From: Deltaproteobacteria bacterium
GTDB taxonomy: Bacteria > Desulfobacterota > Dissulfuribacteria > Dissulfuribacterales > UBA3076
Reading direction: 5' to 3'
DNA: 7,622 bases
Assembly (NCBI GenBank): GCA_021159445.1
Contig: JAGGRV010000430.1
Location: forward strand, 1-7,622
Numbering within the stretch: the first letter of the stretch is position 1; the number at the start of each line of letters is the position of its first letter. Below the pieces are notes generated by a model that saw only the letters and a program-made list of their open reading frames with translations, searched no databases and was not told the origin of the DNA. Of the stretch, positions 6,009-7,622 are shown piece by piece. Made by a program: the position numbers and the translations under genes.

Positions 6009-6257
6009 ATGGCGTTAGCAACTCTCACCACTAAAGGACAGGTTACGATTCCAAAAATAATAAGGGAATCTCTAAAATTAAACACCGGTGATAAAATTGA
6101 GATCATTGTTACAGAGAAAAGAGAGGCTATAATCAGGCCGGTCTCTAAAAAAGTAGATGACATTTTCTGCAAATTGCATAAACCAGGCAGAAAAGCTGTA
6201 TCTCTTGAAGCTATGGACGATGCGATTAGAAATCGAATGAGGGATAAATTCAAATGA
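6009..6257 (+). CDS. AbrB/MazE-type (SpoVT-AbrB) antitoxin
   Basis: The 82-residue protein begins ALATLTTKGQVTIPKIIRESLKLNTGDKIEIIV, the swapped-hairpin AbrB DNA-binding domain (about 3-46) with the TTKGQVTIP signature at 7-15. The remainder (47-82, HKPGRKAVSLEAMDDAIRNRM) matches the toxin-binding tail seen when such proteins pair with PIN toxins. Its stop overlaps the following toxin start (ATGA at 6254-6257), the standard coupling. It should bind its own promoter, where AAGTAAG repeats are present. It is AT-rich compared with the minus-strand VapBC pair, which points to a separate origin. Confidence 0.92.
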   Translation: MALATLTTKGQVTIPKIIRESLKLNTGDKIEIIVTEKREAIIRPVSKKVDDIFCKLHKPGRKAVSLEAMDDAIRNRMRDKFK

Positions 6258-6652
6258 AAGCCATAGATACAAATATCTTAATTCGGTTTTTAGTTGGCGA
6301 TGACGAGCTGCAAGCAAAGAAAGTATATTCAATTTTCAAAAAAACTGAATCAGAGAAAAAAGAACTATTTGTGCCGCTACTTGTAGTTTTAGAAATGATT
6401 TGGGTTTTAGAATCTGTCTATGATATCTCAAGGACAGAAATTTTAGACTCTATAAGTGACCTTTTATTGATGCCAATTTTTAAATTTGACCAGCAGTCAG
6501 CGTTACAACAACTGGTCCATTCCGCACAAGGGAATAAATATGATCTTTCTGATTTATTGATTGCACATTCCGCTGGAGTAAATGGTTGCGAGACTGTTAT
6601 TACTTTCGATAAGAAAGCCTCAAAATTTAAATTATTCGAAGTCGCTAAATAA
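6254..6652 (+). CDS. PIN-domain ribonuclease toxin (VapC family), second copy
   Basis: Toxin partner of the AbrB-type antitoxin, predicted Mg2+-dependent endoribonuclease. The 132 residues carry the PIN acidic set: D5 in AIDTNILIRF, E47 in VVLEMIW, D100 in YDLSDLLIAHSA, and D119 in VITFDKKASKF. The ATG overlaps the antitoxin stop by 4 nt; GAGGGA at 6239-6244 is the ribosome site, 9 nt upstream. It belongs to a PIN subgroup different from the toxin at 5149-5592: that one has WWDALI where this has LSDLLI, and sequence outside the motifs does not resemble it. Gene composition is about 33% GC in a sampled line. No frameshift or missing catalytic residue is seen, so it is likely active. Confidence 0.93.
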   Translation: MKAIDTNILIRFLVGDDELQAKKVYSIFKKTESEKKELFVPLLVVLEMIWVLESVYDISRTEILDSISDLLLMPIFKFDQQSALQQLVHSAQGNKYDLSDLLIAHSAGVNGCETVITFDKKASKFKLFEVAK

Positions 6653-6682
6653 ATATCCTATTATTTCGATATGCTGGGTGCA

Positions 6683-6732
6683 GCAGCCCAACAAGTCAAA
6701 TTCAGCCGACGCAAAAAGCCGGGCCGCTGATT
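6683..6732 (+). other. Degenerate attC-like half site (tentative)
   Basis: CAGCCCAACAAGTC followed by ATTCAGCCGACGC and then CCGCTGATT resembles the left half and inner stem of integron attC recombination sites. AATTCAGC (6699-6706) and GCTGATT (6726-6732) pair with one unpaired base, a known attC trait. The right-hand core GTTRRRY is not found, so the site is partial or decayed. It lies between two toxin-antitoxin units, where a cassette boundary would be. It rests on remembered pattern, not on a search. Confidence 0.3.
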
Positions 6733-6743
6733 AAATCATCAAT

Positions 6744-6763
6744 TATATATCTTTTGATATATA
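6744..6763. repeat. AT-rich stem-loop after the second PIN toxin
   Basis: Perfect 8-bp arms TATATATC (6744-6751) and GATATATA (6756-6763) enclose a TTTT loop. It lies about 90 nt after the PIN toxin stop, in a 249-bp gap without a supported gene. There is no following T run, so it is not a standard terminator. Confidence 0.45.
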
Positions 6764-6840
6764 TGGTTGCAGCCGGCGAGGGTTTGAACGTTCTCGAAGC
6801 CAACATGAAGCGTCCGTTACAGATCTCCGAATGAGTTGAC

Positions 6841-6895
6841 TTGGCATGGTCCTTAATGTTGATTATTATAGCTATAACAATCAACGTTGAGGGGG
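6841..6895 (+). promoter_or_regulatory. Promoter, 28-bp operator palindrome and RBS of the RHH antitoxin
   Basis: TTGGCA (6841-6846) and TATTAT (6864-6869) are 17 nt apart, each one base from consensus. Positions 6858-6885 form a 28-bp palindrome with 13 of 14 pairs matching (outer arms GTTGATT/AATCAAC, centre ATAGCTAT), covering the -10 and the predicted start point. GAGGGGG at 6889-6895 is the ribosome site, 6 nt before the ATG at 6902. The geometry fits autorepression by the ribbon-helix-helix protein. Confidence 0.75.
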
Positions 6896-6901
6896 TGTAA
6901 T

Positions 6902-7162
6902 ATGAGGACAATTCAGATGACCATAGATGATGATCTTGTCAAAGCAGTCAACCGCGTTTCGAAGCAACTCCATACAAGTCGTTCTGCTTTCACACGAAAG
7001 GCACTTCATGAGGCGCTATCCCGCTTCAATCTTGAGCAACTGGAGCACAAGCACCGTGAAGGATATGAGCGACACCCAGTTACTGCCGACGAGTTTTCGG
7101 TTTGGGAAACAGAGCAAATAAAGACAGGACGGCCAACCTGTCAGTTCAGAGAACACAGCTAG
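6902..7162 (+). CDS. Solitary ribbon-helix-helix antitoxin (MazF-partner type)
   Basis: The 86-residue protein starts MRTIQMTIDDDLVKAVNRVSKQLHTSRSAFTRKALHEAL: beta strand 2-8, helix 1 about 10-22, helix 2 about 26-41, a clear ribbon-helix-helix fold. The middle (LEQLEHKHREGYERHPVTADEFSVWETEQ) is the toxin-binding tail I associate with antitoxins whose next gene is a MazF-family RNase. Here the residues after WETEQ (IKTGRPTCQFREHS) do not look like the usual ending, and no MazF-like sequence is found in the 187 nt before the next gene. The antitoxin appears orphaned, with its 3' end replaced at a junction near 7114. A small GACAGG/CCTGTC inverted repeat (7123-7142) lies in the novel tail. Start chosen at ATG 6902; an in-frame TTG at 6887 overlaps the ribosome site. 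Confidence 0.85.
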   Translation: MRTIQMTIDDDLVKAVNRVSKQLHTSRSAFTRKALHEALSRFNLEQLEHKHREGYERHPVTADEFSVWETEQIKTGRPTCQFREHS

Positions 7163-7188
7163 GACCGAGGCGCTTTTTGTAAGTTTAT

Positions 7189-7249
7189 GTGAATTTGTGA
7201 ATTTGCATAGTCACGGAAGTCAGTAGAAGCCATGGCTGCCCCTGGCTTC
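7189..7249. repeat. Short repeats in the antitoxin-yefM gap
   Basis: The 187-nt gap 7163-7349 holds an exact tandem octamer GTGAATTT (7189-7196 and 7197-7204) and a stem with arms GAAGCCA (7226-7232) and TGGCTTC (7243-7249). An inner AGCCATGGCT palindrome (7228-7237) competes with the stem. No T run follows, and no coding sequence or toxin remnant is seen. Confidence 0.4.
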
Positions 7250-7276
7250 ATCGTTCGATTCTAAAATTTCCCCGCA

Positions 7277-7342
7277 ACTTGCACAAAATATTGTACAAGT
7301 CAAAATAAATCTGGTATATTTATTAAACAGTGCAAGTGAGGA
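7277..7342 (+). promoter_or_regulatory. yefM promoter with paired TGTACA-type operator and RBS
   Basis: TTGTACAA (7291-7298) is a perfect palindrome with the TGTACA core known for YefM operators; TTGCACAA (7279-7286) is a near copy exactly 12 bp upstream, and both sit in a larger imperfect palindrome (7277-7300). TATATT (7315-7320) is a good -10, and TGTACA (7292-7297) falls at the -35 place with 17-nt spacing, so repressor and polymerase would compete. GAGGA (7338-7342) is the ribosome site, 7 nt before the ATG. Confidence 0.75.
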
Positions 7343-7349
7343 AGATATT

Positions 7350-7595
7350 ATGCGAGTTGTCAACTTTAGTGAAGCCAGAAACAATTTAAAATCCGCTTTA
7401 GATCAAGTCGTTGATGATGCCGACTACACTGTAATCACTCGGCGGGACTCAGGAAATGCAGTAGTCATGTCCTTAGACACCTTTAATAGTTATATGGAGA
7501 CATTCCATCTTCTCAGATCGCCTGCTAACGCTGCTCATCTAGCGAAATCAATTGAACAATATAAAAATGATTACACTGCAAAAAGTCTGAGTTAA
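7350..7595 (+). CDS. yefM: YefM-type antitoxin (Phd/YefM family)
   Basis: Antitoxin that represses its own operon and neutralises a YoeB-type ribosome-dependent mRNase. The 81 residues include RVVNFSEARNNLKSALDQVV (2-21), ITRRDSGNAVVMSLDTFNSYMET (29-51) and HLLRSPANAAHL (53-64); the LLRSPANA segment is characteristic of YefM proteins. The usual acidic end of YefM is replaced by QYKNDYTAKSLS. Its operator contains the TGTACA core expected for this family. A yoeB gene would start immediately downstream, but only 27 nt remain: no ATG is present. A TTG at 7611, with AGG 10 nt before it, could begin one (reading Met-Thr-Asn-Lys to the edge), but the same bases TTGACA could equally be a -35 box. 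The toxin is therefore unseen. Confidence 0.9.
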   Translation: MRVVNFSEARNNLKSALDQVVDDADYTVITRRDSGNAVVMSLDTFNSYMETFHLLRSPANAAHLAKSIEQYKNDYTAKSLS

Positions 7596-7622
7596 CCAGG
7601 ATCAATATAGTTGACAAATAAG

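Noticed and set aside
5984..6332. Minus-strand open frames opposite the AbrB antitoxin and the start of its PIN toxin
   Set aside because: They run through the promoter and two clearly real plus-strand genes. Hydrophobic stretches come from the AT-rich complement, not from a membrane protein.
6763..6834. Short plus-strand frame of 23 codons (MVAAGEGLNVLEANMKRP..), open further upstream without a start
   Set aside because: It looks faintly coding and could be the tail of a lost gene, but it has no ribosome site and I recognise no family.
6702..6911. 69-codon minus-strand frame in the gap before the orphan antitoxin
   Set aside because: It spans the 28-bp operator palindrome, promoter and ribosome site of the plus-strand gene and has no motif.

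Overview
The window (about 45% GC by eye) looks like chromosomal DNA of a Gram-negative anaerobe, most likely a Desulfobacterota (deltaproteobacteria-like) lineage. The support is the order rplM-rpsI-argC on one strand and the general look of the proteins. This is an inference from gene order, and no 16S rRNA or other marker is present.

The left two thirds (about 61-5093) is a housekeeping block read entirely on the minus strand, so transcription runs right to left. First comes a PilZ/YcgR-like c-di-GMP effector (4416-5093). Next is the ribosomal pair rplM (L13) and rpsI (S9), closed by a strong intrinsic terminator at 3382-3406. Then come argC (arginine biosynthesis), truA (tRNA pseudouridine synthase, 3 nt after argC) and an aspartate aminotransferase (61-1266). 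The truA-aminotransferase gap is almost filled by a 158-bp element (1302-1459). It has 15-bp perfect terminal inverted repeats and, at each end, five heptads of the form TTAGCNN in opposite orientation. One end supplies the last codons and stop of truA. This is the most unusual structure in the window.

The right third (about 5149-7622) is an accessory strip of toxin-antitoxin genes. It holds a minus-strand VapBC pair (ribbon-helix-helix antitoxin and PIN toxin), then a divergent AbrB-type antitoxin with a second PIN toxin. After these come a ribbon-helix-helix antitoxin of the type usually paired with MazF, here without a toxin, and a YefM-type antitoxin whose partner would lie beyond the right edge. 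Each antitoxin has a recognisable operator-like repeat at its promoter. Base composition changes sharply between modules (roughly 53% GC in one sampled line of the first PIN gene, 33% in one line of the second), which suggests separate acquisition. A degenerate half-site resembling an integron attC lies between modules two and three.

The accessory strip abuts the PilZ gene. The leader of that gene carries a 14-bp tandem duplication that duplicates its ribosome binding site, with an upstream anti-Shine-Dalgarno segment able to pair with either copy.
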